Shown: positions 35,704 to 43,388 of the stretch, in pieces | Numbering within the stretch: position 1 is the first letter of the stretch | Layout: the number at the start of each line of letters is the position of its first letter | Origin: an uncultured Paracoccaceae bacterium | GTDB taxonomy: Bacteria > Pseudomonadota > Alphaproteobacteria > Rhodobacterales > Rhodobacteraceae | Length of the DNA stretch: 64,000 bases | Direction: 5' to 3' | NCBI GenBank assembly: GCA_947497065.1 | Contig: CANMEQ010000001.1 | Span: 613,076-677,075, forward strand | Notes under the pieces: model-generated | What the model was told of the DNA's origin: nothing | What the model saw: only the letters and a program-made list of their open reading frames with translations | Database searches by the model: none | Position numbers and translations under genes: made by a program

Positions 35704-37082
35704 GCCGTACATTCCGCCGCCTTTTGGCCCTATCGATCATGTTCATGACCGCCTGTACCCCTGTGCCACAGGCCAATGTCGCCCCCTCCCTTCCGACCCG
35801 CACCATGGGTCTGCAGGATGCGCTGCCGCCCATGCGGTCCTTTGCGGGCAACCCGATTGCCACCCCCACACGGTCCAACCGTGAAATCGGCAAAGACTTC
35901 ATGGATTTGGCGTTCCGCATGGAAAGCGGCCGCCCCGTGGCCCGTCTCACCCGGTTTGAAGCCCCTATTTCCGTGCGTGTCACTGGTGACGTGCCCGCCA
36001 GCCTGCCGCAAGACCTGCGCGCCCTTTTGGGTCGCCTGCGTTCTGAAGCCAACATCGACATCTTCATGACCGGCGCCGAAAGCGCCTCTATCACAATCGA
36101 AGCGATCCCACGTCGTGTGCTGAACGAAGCCGTCCCCCGTGCGGCCTGTTTCGTGGTGCCACGTGTGTCGTCGTGGGAAGAATTCAAAACGGTCCGCCGG
36201 ACCCCGACCGTCGATTGGACCACATTGGAACGCCGTGATCGCGCGGCTGTGTTCGTCCCCTCCGATGTTGCTCCACAAGAAATTCGCGACTGTTTGCACG
36301 AAGAGCTGGCGCAGGCCCTCGGCCCCCTCAACGATCTGTACCGTTTGTCGGATTCCGTGTTCAACGATGACAACATTCATGCTGTGCTGACGGCCTTCGA
36401 CATGTTGATTTTGCGCGCCTATTACGATCCAGGCCTTCAAAACGGCATGAGCCGCGGGCAAGTCGCTGCACGATTGAACCCGATTTTGGCGCGCCTGAAC
36501 CCAGCCGGTGAAATCCAAACGCCACGGCCACAAAATGACACGACCCGCGACTGGATTGAAAACATTGAAACCGCGCTGACGGCAGGCTCGTCCGCCCAGC
36601 GCCGCCGGAACGCCGCCCTACAGGCTGTCAGCGTTGCAAAAGCCCTGAATTGGTCCGGCCCACGGGATGGTTTCGCCCATTATGCCTTTGGCCGCCTGAA
36701 TGTCGGCCACGACAGCGACATCGCCTTGGCCTCTTTTAACCAAGCGCTGTCCATCTACAACCGGTCCTCTGAAACACGTCTTCACGCCGCCCACGTCTCC
36801 GTACAACTGGCGGCCTTTGCCCTCTCTGCGGGCGATGGTGCTGCCGTCTTGAACCTCGTCGAAGGGGCCATGCCGATCGCGGCAGCCCATGAAAATGCCG
36901 CTCTGCTCGCGACATTGATGATGTTCAAGGCGGAAGCGCTGGATATGACGGGCCAAAAAGACGCGGCAGCCGCAGTGCGCATGGACTCTTTGGGTTGGGC
37001 ACGGTACGGATTTGGCGACGACCAACAGGTCCGCGCGCGATTGCGCGAAATTGCATCACTCAACCCACTCAAAGGGATCTAA
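35700..37082 (+). CDS. DUF2927 domain-containing lipoprotein
   Basis: 460 residues from the ATG at 35700, which starts a lipoprotein signal (RRLLALSIMFMTAC, lipobox MTAC). The DUF2927 region covers about residues 60-260 (FMDLAFRMESGRPVARLTRFEAPISVRV, CLHEELAQALGPLNDLYRLSDSVFNDDN), which recalls a zincin-like metal-binding arrangement around H-E-E. The C-terminal part is helical and repeat-like (FAHYAFGRLNVGHDSDIALASFNQAL), perhaps TPR-like. It lies between the moxR and VWA genes. Confidence 0.8.
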   Translation: MSRTFRRLLALSIMFMTACTPVPQANVAPSLPTRTMGLQDALPPMRSFAGNPIATPTRSNREIGKDFMDLAFRMESGRPVARLTRFEAPISVRVTGDVPASLPQDLRALLGRLRSEANIDIFMTGAESASITIEAIPRRVLNEAVPRAACFVVPRVSSWEEFKTVRRTPTVDWTTLERRDRAAVFVPSDVAPQEIRDCLHEELAQALGPLNDLYRLSDSVFNDDNIHAVLTAFDMLILRAYYDPGLQNGMSRGQVAARLNPILARLNPAGEIQTPRPQNDTTRDWIENIETALTAGSSAQRRRNAALQAVSVAKALNWSGPRDGFAHYAFGRLNVGHDSDIALASFNQALSIYNRSSETRLHAAHVSVQLAAFALSAGDGAAVLNLVEGAMPIAAAHENAALLATLMMFKAEALDMTGQKDAAAAVRMDSLGWARYGFGDDQQVRARLREIASLNPLKGI

Positions 37083-37086
37083 CGCT

Positions 37087-37257
37087 ATGATCTACCCCCT
37101 CGCAGGCATCTTCATCGGAGCAGTGCTGGGGGCGTTCAAGGCGAAATCCAAGGGTGGCAAGCCAGCGGATATGGCGCAATGGGGCGCTGTGTTTGCGATG
37201 ATCTTCGGGATTATCGGGTTGTTTATCGCTGTGATCATCACGCGGGCGTCTATCTGA
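37087..37257 (+). CDS. Small two-helix membrane protein
   Basis: 56 residues. Two hydrophobic segments (YPLAGIFIGAVLGAF and WGAVFAMIFGIIGLFIAVIIT) flank a basic loop KAKSKGGKP. It starts four bases after the lipoprotein gene, and the VWA gene starts one base after its stop, so it belongs to the same operon. No named family is recognised. Confidence 0.7.
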   Translation: MIYPLAGIFIGAVLGAFKAKSKGGKPADMAQWGAVFAMIFGIIGLFIAVIITRASI

Positions 37258-37258
37258 T

Positions 37259-38443
37259 ATGTTCCTGCCCTTCTTCGATCAGCTTCGAAGAGGTGGTGTG
37301 CCGGTCTCCTTGCGGGAATATCTGACGTTCCTTGAGGGCATGGACGCAGGCATCGCCACCTATGACATCAATGCGTTTTATTATCTCGCGCGCACCTGCA
37401 TGGTCAAAGACGAGCGTAATATCGACAAATTCGACCGCGCCTTTGCCGCAGCCTTCGAAGGTCTGGATGCCATCACTGCCGATCAAGTGCTTGAGGCCGT
37501 GGATATCCCCAAAGACTGGCTTGAGAAGATGGCGGAAAAACATCTGTCAGCTGAGGAAAAGGCCGAGATCGAAGCCATGGGCGGCTTTGATAAGTTGATG
37601 GAGACGTTGAAGAAACGTCTCGAAGAGCAAAAGGGCCGCCATCAGGGGGGCAACAAATGGGTTGGCACGGCTGGCACCTCCCCCTTTGGGGCTTATGGGT
37701 ACAATCCCGAAGGCGTGCGGATCGGTCAGGACACATCCCGCCACCAGCGTGCGGTGAAGGTTTGGGACAAGCGCGAATTTCGCAATCTTGATGACACCGT
37801 CGAGATTGGCACCCGCAACATCAAGGTTGCCTTGAAACGCCTGCGCAAATGGGCCCGCGACGGCGCCGTCGAGGAGCTGGACCTGAACGGTACCATTCGG
37901 GCCACAGCAGAGAACGGCTATCTGGATGTTCAAACCCGGCCAGAACGGCGCAATGCCGTAAAGGTTTTGCTGTTCCTTGATGTAGGCGGCTCCATGGATC
38001 CGCATATCAAATTGGTCGAAGAGCTGTTCAGCGCCGCTAAGACCGAGTTTAAACACCTTGAGCATTTCTACTTTCACAACTGCCTCTATGAAGGTGTGTG
38101 GCGCGACAACCGCCGCCGTTGGGGTGCACAAACGCCCACGTGGGATGTGCTGCGCACCTATGGGTCCGACTACAAGTGTATCTTCGTGGGTGACGCGTCT
38201 ATGTCCCCCTATGAGGTGGCCTACCCCGGCGGTGCGAATGAACATTGGAACGAAGAAGCAGGCCAGACTTGGCTGGAGCGCGCGCGCGACCAATGGCCCA
38301 ATCATATCTGGCTTAACCCCCTGCCCGATACATATTGGCCCTACACGCAATCTGTCCGTATGATCCAAGATATCTTTGGGGCGGACCGTATGGTGCCAAT
38401 GACGCTCAGCGGGATCGAACGTGGAATGAAGGTGCTGACATGA
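37259..38443 (+). CDS. VWA domain-containing protein, CoxE-like
   Basis: 394 residues. N-terminal helical region (FFDQLRRGGVPVSLREYLTFLEGM), a Lys/Glu-rich middle, and a C-terminal von Willebrand A domain with the metal site VLLFLDVGGSMDPHI and later FVGDASMSPYEV. The first serine of the usual D-x-S-x-S is glycine. Proteins of this type are partners of MoxR ATPases. Its stop overlaps the next gene in ATGA. Confidence 0.85.
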   Translation: MFLPFFDQLRRGGVPVSLREYLTFLEGMDAGIATYDINAFYYLARTCMVKDERNIDKFDRAFAAAFEGLDAITADQVLEAVDIPKDWLEKMAEKHLSAEEKAEIEAMGGFDKLMETLKKRLEEQKGRHQGGNKWVGTAGTSPFGAYGYNPEGVRIGQDTSRHQRAVKVWDKREFRNLDDTVEIGTRNIKVALKRLRKWARDGAVEELDLNGTIRATAENGYLDVQTRPERRNAVKVLLFLDVGGSMDPHIKLVEELFSAAKTEFKHLEHFYFHNCLYEGVWRDNRRRWGAQTPTWDVLRTYGSDYKCIFVGDASMSPYEVAYPGGANEHWNEEAGQTWLERARDQWPNHIWLNPLPDTYWPYTQSVRMIQDIFGADRMVPMTLSGIERGMKVLT

Positions 38444-38814
38444 TACGCGACCTCTGGGAACACAACAGACCTGCCCTTTTGGCCTTTGCAGTTGCCTTGG
38501 TGGCTTTGGGGGTGTTCGGGGTACGCACCTTTGCCTCTGCGGTGTATTGGTATGATCCTGCCCACCAAGATCAGCCGCTCGCCCCATGGATGACACCGCG
38601 CTATGTGGCGAAGTCTTACGATCTACCGCCCTCCATTATGCGTGAGGCGCTTATGCTGGCCCCCGATGGCCCACCGCGCCGGATCAGGCTGGACCGCTTG
38701 GCATTGGAGAAGGGTGTAACCCTAGAGGTTTTGCAGGCCCGTGTTGAGGCCGCAGCGGAAATTCTGGACGCCCAGCGCGAGGCGGAAAAGCTGCATCGGG
38801 CCAACGATGAGTGA
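38440..38814 (+). CDS. Hypothetical single-pass membrane protein
   Basis: 124 residues. One transmembrane segment (ALLAFAVALVALGVFGVRTFASAVYW) is followed by a soluble region (WMTPRYVAKSYDLPPSIMREAL) and a helical, charged end (LEVLQARVEAAAEILDAQREAEKL). The middle resembles a short helix-turn-helix-like block seen in similar roseobacter proteins, but no function can be assigned. It overlaps the VWA gene by four bases and dedA by eight, so all three are probably co-translated. Confidence 0.7.
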   Translation: MIRDLWEHNRPALLAFAVALVALGVFGVRTFASAVYWYDPAHQDQPLAPWMTPRYVAKSYDLPPSIMREALMLAPDGPPRRIRLDRLALEKGVTLEVLQARVEAAAEILDAQREAEKLHRANDE

Positions 38815-39430
38815 GACGCTTCTTTCCCTAGTCGTTGATTACGGCGTGACAATCGTCTTTTGCGTGACGTTCCTGAGCTGTCTGGCAGTTCCGGTACCAT
38901 CGTCCTTGTTGATGTTGGCAGCAGGCGGTTTTGCGGCAACGGGTGATTTATCCTTGTTTGCCGTAACGGCGGGCGCGTTTTGCGGGGCGGTATTGGGGGA
39001 CAACACAGGCTATTGGATCGCACGACGGCTGGGCGCGCGCGCCGAACACTGGTTGGCGGCCAACCCCAAACGCGCAAACCTACGGGATCGCTGCGTGGCC
39101 TTTTTAGACAAACGCGGCGGGCCATCTGTGTTTTTGACCTGCTGGCTGTTTGCGCCATTGGGACCATCCATGAATTACGTCTGTGGCTTGTCGAAATTCC
39201 ATTGGCCCCGTTTCGCGCTGTGGGGCATGGCAGGCGAAGTTGTTTGGGTCTCGATCTACGTGGGCCTTGGCTACACCTTCGCAGACAGCATTGCGGTTCT
39301 GGCCAGTGTCTTGGCCAACGCAAGCGGATTCGTCACAGCCTTTGGGGCGGTTGTTGTTTTGGGCTTCTGGTTGCACAGCGCTGTGAAAAAACGCGCAGCA
39401 GAGAAGGCCAGCATGGCTCGTCAGACCTAG
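38807..39430 (+). CDS. DedA-family membrane protein
   Basis: 207 residues from the ATG at 38807. Family features: hydrophobic re-entrant segments, GAFCGAVLGDNTGYWIARRLG, FLDKRGGPSVFLTCWLFAPLGPSMNYVCGL, and FALWGMAGEVVWVSIYVGLGY. Members act as lipid scramblases or in proton-motive-force homeostasis. It overlaps the preceding gene, closing the moxR-VWA cluster. Confidence 0.82.
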   Translation: MSETLLSLVVDYGVTIVFCVTFLSCLAVPVPSSLLMLAAGGFAATGDLSLFAVTAGAFCGAVLGDNTGYWIARRLGARAEHWLAANPKRANLRDRCVAFLDKRGGPSVFLTCWLFAPLGPSMNYVCGLSKFHWPRFALWGMAGEVVWVSIYVGLGYTFADSIAVLASVLANASGFVTAFGAVVVLGFWLHSAVKKRAAEKASMARQT

Positions 39431-39441
39431 GACGCGCCGCT

Positions 39442-40524
39442 TTAGGCGGCCTTCAAAAGAACCGCAGCTTCATGACGTTTCAGGCTAAGGCGCGCGGCGG
39501 GTTGATTTGCCTGGCCCGTGGCGACACCGGGGAATAGCCCCTCCAACTCTGCACGGACGGCGGCATCCATACCTGAGACGGTTTCCAAACCCGGCTGGAA
39601 GCTTTCTGTCCAAATGCCATCGCTCAGCACCAATTGGTGACGGGCGAAGGCGAAATGAATGTAGGTCACCGGCCCTAAGGCTGTATCGCGGTGCACCTTG
39701 CGCTCGTCGACCATATGGCCTGCGGGGACCAGCACCTGATCTTCACCAAACAGCATTTCCACATTTCCACCTGCATAAAGCACGCGATGCATCGGCGAGA
39801 CGAGCATATCACGGCACGGTCGCCCTTCCCCGAAGGTGCCGGCAGGTATGACAACCGGCCGCAATTTAGGGTTCACCCAAAGATCTGCCCACGACAGGAC
39901 GGTTTGCGCCACCCATTCAATAGGCTGGAACCCGTCATCCATGGTTTTCACCATATCCCCGACGGTCAGGTCTTCGACAGCCACAAGCCCGCGGTCTGTT
40001 TCGATCTGGGTGCCCGGCGTAAAGCACGGCGGCGTCGCGTAGGATGCATAGGGCGTTGTAGACCCGCCTGGCCCTTCGGCAGTGCCAACCACCGTCAAGG
40101 TCACGCCAATCGGTGGAAAGCCTCCCACAGGACCGACAAAGGCCAACCCTTCGACAGTGCCGAAGCTGGGCTGCCCGTCGTTGCCGTTGATGTTAAAGCC
40201 AATCAGGGTGTAGGTGTTTCCACTAGGGTCCGACACGGTCAGCCGATACTCGGCCTCGACCCGGTCGCCTGCGTCATAGTCCACGTTCCCGTAGGTGATA
40301 TCGCTATCAAGGTTTTGCCCCGATTCACTGTCGTTGAAATTCGCGTCATCATCAACGACATCCACAGTTTGCCATGCGTTCGAGTTCAGGGTGATTTCCA
40401 TCCCCATCAGATGAACGCCACTGCCCTGATTGAACCCTGACAAAACGGGCGTCGCTGACGCGTCGTTGGGGTCAGTGATGCTGATGTTGGATTCTTCTAA
40501 GGTGTAGAGTGTGAAAACAGGCAA
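39442..40524 (-). CDS. Hint domain-containing protein
   Basis: 360 residues from a TTG start at 40524 with GAGGG upstream. The N-terminal 150 residues are an Asp/Asn/Gly-rich beta-type region. A Hint (hedgehog/intein) domain starts at PCFTPGTQIETDRGLVAVEDLTVGDMVKTMDDG and includes RDMLVSPMHRVLY. The terminal His-Asn of inteins is not seen, so protein splicing is unlikely. Such proteins are numerous in Rhodobacteraceae and thought to be secreted. No classical signal peptide is visible. Confidence 0.85.
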   Translation of the reverse strand: MPVFTLYTLEESNISITDPNDASATPVLSGFNQGSGVHLMGMEITLNSNAWQTVDVVDDDANFNDSESGQNLDSDITYGNVDYDAGDRVEAEYRLTVSDPSGNTYTLIGFNINGNDGQPSFGTVEGLAFVGPVGGFPPIGVTLTVVGTAEGPGGSTTPYASYATPPCFTPGTQIETDRGLVAVEDLTVGDMVKTMDDGFQPIEWVAQTVLSWADLWVNPKLRPVVIPAGTFGEGRPCRDMLVSPMHRVLYAGGNVEMLFGEDQVLVPAGHMVDERKVHRDTALGPVTYIHFAFARHQLVLSDGIWTESFQPGLETVSGMDAAVRAELEGLFPGVATGQANQPAARLSLKRHEAAVLLKAA

Positions 40525-40541
40525 TGTCGGACCCTCGTTAC

Positions 40542-40602
40542 ATATAGCTTCGCTATATCGGCAAATTGCGGCAATTTTTTGGAAACTGTGCTGACGCAGT
40601 TT
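40542..40602. repeat. Three consecutive short dyads upstream of the Hint gene
   Basis: ATATAGC-TTC-GCTATAT (40542-40558), AAATTG-CGG-CAATTT (40563-40577) and AAACTGTG-CTGA-CGCAGTTT (40583-40602, one G-T wobble). All are AT-rich and lie in the divergent gap between the Hint gene and the M48 protease gene. They could be stacked RNA hairpins in the Hint 5' leader or regulator sites. Confidence 0.55.
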
Positions 40603-40683
40603 AGGTTTGTGCTGGGTGTTGCGTGTTGGACTCGGTTCTTATCCCTGCTTGCCCGCGGCACCCTTAAGCCCCATATCTGAGGT

Positions 40684-41367
40684 ATGTTAAAATTTACCCC
40701 CATTTTGCTGGCCGTTGTTTACGGTTTCATCATGTACCGCTTCTCTGCGTGGCGGTTGAAACGTGAGCTGGATGAAAAGTCGACAGAGCTTGCCGATCCT
40801 GCGTTGCGCAAGCTGGCGGCGGATATGGCGCAGGTCGTCGATATTCCACGCATCAAGGTCCACATTTATGAGGTTGAGCCGGTAAATGGCCTGGCCGCGC
40901 CGGATGGGCGTATTTTCATCACCCGAGGCTTTTATGCCAAATACCAAAACGGCGAGGTCACAGCCCCTGAAATGGCATCCGTGATCGCGCATGAACTGGG
41001 CCATGTTGCATTGGGCCATTCGCGCCGCCGGATGATAGATTTTTCAGGGCAGAACGCGTTGCGCACGGCCCTTGCCATGGTTCTGTCGCGTATCTTGCCA
41101 GGGATTGGGCCAATGATTGCGAATGCTGCCATGTCGCTGTTGATGGCGCGCCTGTCCCGTAGCGATGAATATGAGGCCGATGCCTATGCCTCCGCGCTGC
41201 TGGTGAAGGCGGGCATCGGAACCGCACCTCAAAAGTCGCTGTTCGAGAAATTAGAGCATTTGACAGGCGCACATGGGGCCGCACAGCCCGCTTGGCTGCT
41301 CAGCCACCCCAAAACTCCCGAACGGATCGCGGCCATACAGGCCAATGAAATTAAATGGGATGTTTGA
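40684..41367 (+). CDS. M48-family membrane-anchored metalloprotease
   Basis: 227 residues. An N-terminal hydrophobic segment (FTPILLAVVYGFIMYRF) is followed by the protease domain with the zinc site HELGH at residues 103-107 and the third ligand in SRSDEYEADAYAS. A hydrophobic hairpin lies between (ALAMVLSRILPGIGPMIANAAMSLLMA). It resembles Oma1/HtpX-like quality-control proteases, but is shorter than HtpX. It is convergent with the PIN gene. Confidence 0.88.
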   Translation: MLKFTPILLAVVYGFIMYRFSAWRLKRELDEKSTELADPALRKLAADMAQVVDIPRIKVHIYEVEPVNGLAAPDGRIFITRGFYAKYQNGEVTAPEMASVIAHELGHVALGHSRRRMIDFSGQNALRTALAMVLSRILPGIGPMIANAAMSLLMARLSRSDEYEADAYASALLVKAGIGTAPQKSLFEKLEHLTGAHGAAQPAWLLSHPKTPERIAAIQANEIKWDV

Positions 41368-41406
41368 CCGGCTGGATTAACGGGCACGTTTGACCAGAAC
41401 GGGGCC

Positions 41407-41952
41407 CTAATTTTGCGTAAGCCGTTTGCCAAGCCGAGGCAGGCGCGCTTTGCGCATCAGTTTACGCATATCCCACGCGTCACCCGACAGGCGCCGCGCT
41501 TCGGCCAAGACAGCCTCCCCCACCGCTTGGACGACGTCTGGATGATCGTCGTGCAGGGCAATCAAGAACCCGTCGGGGTCCACACGCCTAACGCCTTCTT
41601 CGGCCAAGATGTTGCGAGGGAAGTCTTTGGCATTCACCGTCATCACAGCATCAGCCGAGCACCCGATTGTTGCGGCCAAGACATGGATGTCATTCGGGTC
41701 TGGCAACCACAGGCGCGCTTCTAGGCCTTGGGGAATGTTCACCAAGGCCTTCGGGAACCGCGCAGTGAGGCTTACGATTTCACCACGGGCAATGGTTTCA
41801 CCCTGTGGCCCGATTTTACGGGCCGCTCTGGCCCATTCTTCCAAGATGCGCGGCGACCAACGCGGCTCGAACAGAGCGTGCTCTGCGACCCCGAGAACCA
41901 CCTCGCGCATGACAGTTGGGTATAAAACACAGGCGTCAATCAGGACCCGCAT
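41407..41952 (-). CDS. PIN-domain protein (putative ribonuclease)
   Basis: 181 residues. PIN fold with acidic residues in expected places: Asp6 in VLIDACVLYP, Glu in RILEEWARA, Asp in LPDPNDIHVLAATIG and the later TVNAKDFP. It starts six bases after the RlmI-like methyltransferase gene, so the two are probably co-transcribed. No antitoxin-sized gene is next to it. It may be a housekeeping RNase rather than a toxin. Confidence 0.8.
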   Translation of the reverse strand: MRVLIDACVLYPTVMREVVLGVAEHALFEPRWSPRILEEWARAARKIGPQGETIARGEIVSLTARFPKALVNIPQGLEARLWLPDPNDIHVLAATIGCSADAVMTVNAKDFPRNILAEEGVRRVDPDGFLIALHDDHPDVVQAVGEAVLAEARRLSGDAWDMRKLMRKARLPRLGKRLTQN

Positions 41953-41958
41953 GTTGGT

Positions 41959-43155
41959 CTACAACCGGAATGTCAGCGCTTTGAGGTATCCGCTTTCGGC
42001 CAGCTGGGGCAAAAGCGGATGATCCGGACCGGCAAACCCTGTACTGACCAATTGGCCACGTTTGCCGCCCTTGCCGATCCCGCGCGCGGAGGCATCGCGG
42101 AACCGTTTGAGGTCGGCGGCGTGGGAACACGAACACAGCACCAAGTATCCGCCCTCTTTCACCAACGGTGTCGCCATGCGGGCAACGCGCTCATAGGCGC
42201 GCATGCCCTTTTCCAATGCTGGTTTGGAGGGCGCGAAAGCGGGCGGGTCGCAGATTACGACGTCAAACCGTTCTTTGGCTTTGCCCATTGCTTCGAGAGC
42301 ATCGAAAGCATCTGATTGACGGGTTTCAAACCGATCGGCGACGCCGGTTGCGTCGGCCCCGGCCTGCGCCAATTCAAGCGCTGCGGCTGATCCATCGACC
42401 GCAACGGCGCTGTCGGCACCAGCAGCCAAGGCCGCTAGGGAAAACCCACCGACATGGCTGAACACATCAAGCACACGACCACCGGAAGCCAGACCTGCGG
42501 CAAAGGCGTGGTTGGGGCGTTGATCAAAGAACAGGCCGGTTTTCTGCCCCCCCATTACGTCGGCCATATAGGTGGCGCCGTTCATCGGGACAGCAATTGG
42601 CCCCGTCGGCGCGGTGCCTGCGGCCACGGTCAGCTCTTCATCGAGGCCTTCCAAGCTGCGGGCCCGGCCGGTGCCGTTTTTAATCACTGTGGTGCATCCC
42701 GTCACTTCGATCAGGGCCGCGACGAGAACATCAAACAAGCGCTCCGCCCATGCGGCATTGGGTTGCACGACAGCCACATCGCCAAAGCGGTCAATCACCA
42801 CCCCGGGCAGGCCGTCAGCCTCGGCATGGACGAGACGGTAGAAGGGATCGGGATACATCCGCGTCCGGTGTTCGAGGGCCCGGGTCAGGCGCGCTGCGAA
42901 CCATGCCTGATCAACCTCTGCTTCCGTATCGAAATCCAACATGCGCACGGCAATTTTGGATTTAGGGTTAATGGTCCCAAGACCGAGCGGCTTGCGCTCT
43001 GCGTCTTCCAACACGACCAAACCACCATGGCTGAGGCCCTTGGTGCGGCGGTCCATCACCACTTCATTGGCGAAGACCCACGGAAACCCGTGACGAATGA
43101 CTTGCGGTTTTGCGTTGGGACGCAGGCGAACAATGGGAAGCGGGATATGTTTCAT
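41959..43155 (-). CDS. RlmI-like 23S rRNA (cytosine-5) methyltransferase
   Basis: 398 residues from the ATG at 43155. An N-terminal PUA-like domain (PQVIRHGFPWVFANEVV) precedes a class I SAM fold: VLDVFSHVGGFSLAALAAGA, then VAVDGSAAALELAQ, and the motif VVICDPPAFAPSKPALEKG. Two conserved cysteines lie in LCSCSHAADLKRF. This matches the RlmI/RlmK family; the exact target base is not certain. It leads an operon with the PIN gene. Confidence 0.85.
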   Translation of the reverse strand: MKHIPLPIVRLRPNAKPQVIRHGFPWVFANEVVMDRRTKGLSHGGLVVLEDAERKPLGLGTINPKSKIAVRMLDFDTEAEVDQAWFAARLTRALEHRTRMYPDPFYRLVHAEADGLPGVVIDRFGDVAVVQPNAAWAERLFDVLVAALIEVTGCTTVIKNGTGRARSLEGLDEELTVAAGTAPTGPIAVPMNGATYMADVMGGQKTGLFFDQRPNHAFAAGLASGGRVLDVFSHVGGFSLAALAAGADSAVAVDGSAAALELAQAGADATGVADRFETRQSDAFDALEAMGKAKERFDVVICDPPAFAPSKPALEKGMRAYERVARMATPLVKEGGYLVLCSCSHAADLKRFRDASARGIGKGGKRGQLVSTGFAGPDHPLLPQLAESGYLKALTFRL

Positions 43156-43205
43156 GACCGCCCCATAGCGCGTTCCAATGCCGTTGGGAAGCAAATCAGC
43201 AGGGC

Positions 43206-43302
43206 AAATGACCTATCCTACTGCGGAATTCAGGAAAATGTGCTAGACTGATCGCGAAAGATAAAATGACGGCCACTCTCACGCTGAGCCGATAGGTCAT
43301 TT
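43206..43302. promoter_or_regulatory. Inverted pair of 12-bp elements upstream of edd
   Basis: AAATGACCTATC (43206-43217) and GATAGGTCATTT (43291-43302) are exact reverse complements, 73 bases apart. A further AAATGAC occurs at 43264-43270. They lie in the 233-base gap between the RlmI-like gene and edd, so they may be regulator sites for the Entner-Doudoroff operon. Confidence 0.5.
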
Positions 43303-43388
43303 TAGGAAAAACATACGAAAAACAACCATTGTTAGCGCAAACATATTCTGGTAGCACCCAAGCAACCCGAAACACCAAAAGGTGCATC

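Noticed and set aside
39442..40524. Possible intein because of the Hint domain
   Set aside because: No C-terminal His-Asn splice junction and no split host protein; it is a stand-alone Hint protein.
41407..41952. Toxin-antitoxin system
   Set aside because: Only the PIN protein is present; no antitoxin-like gene flanks it.
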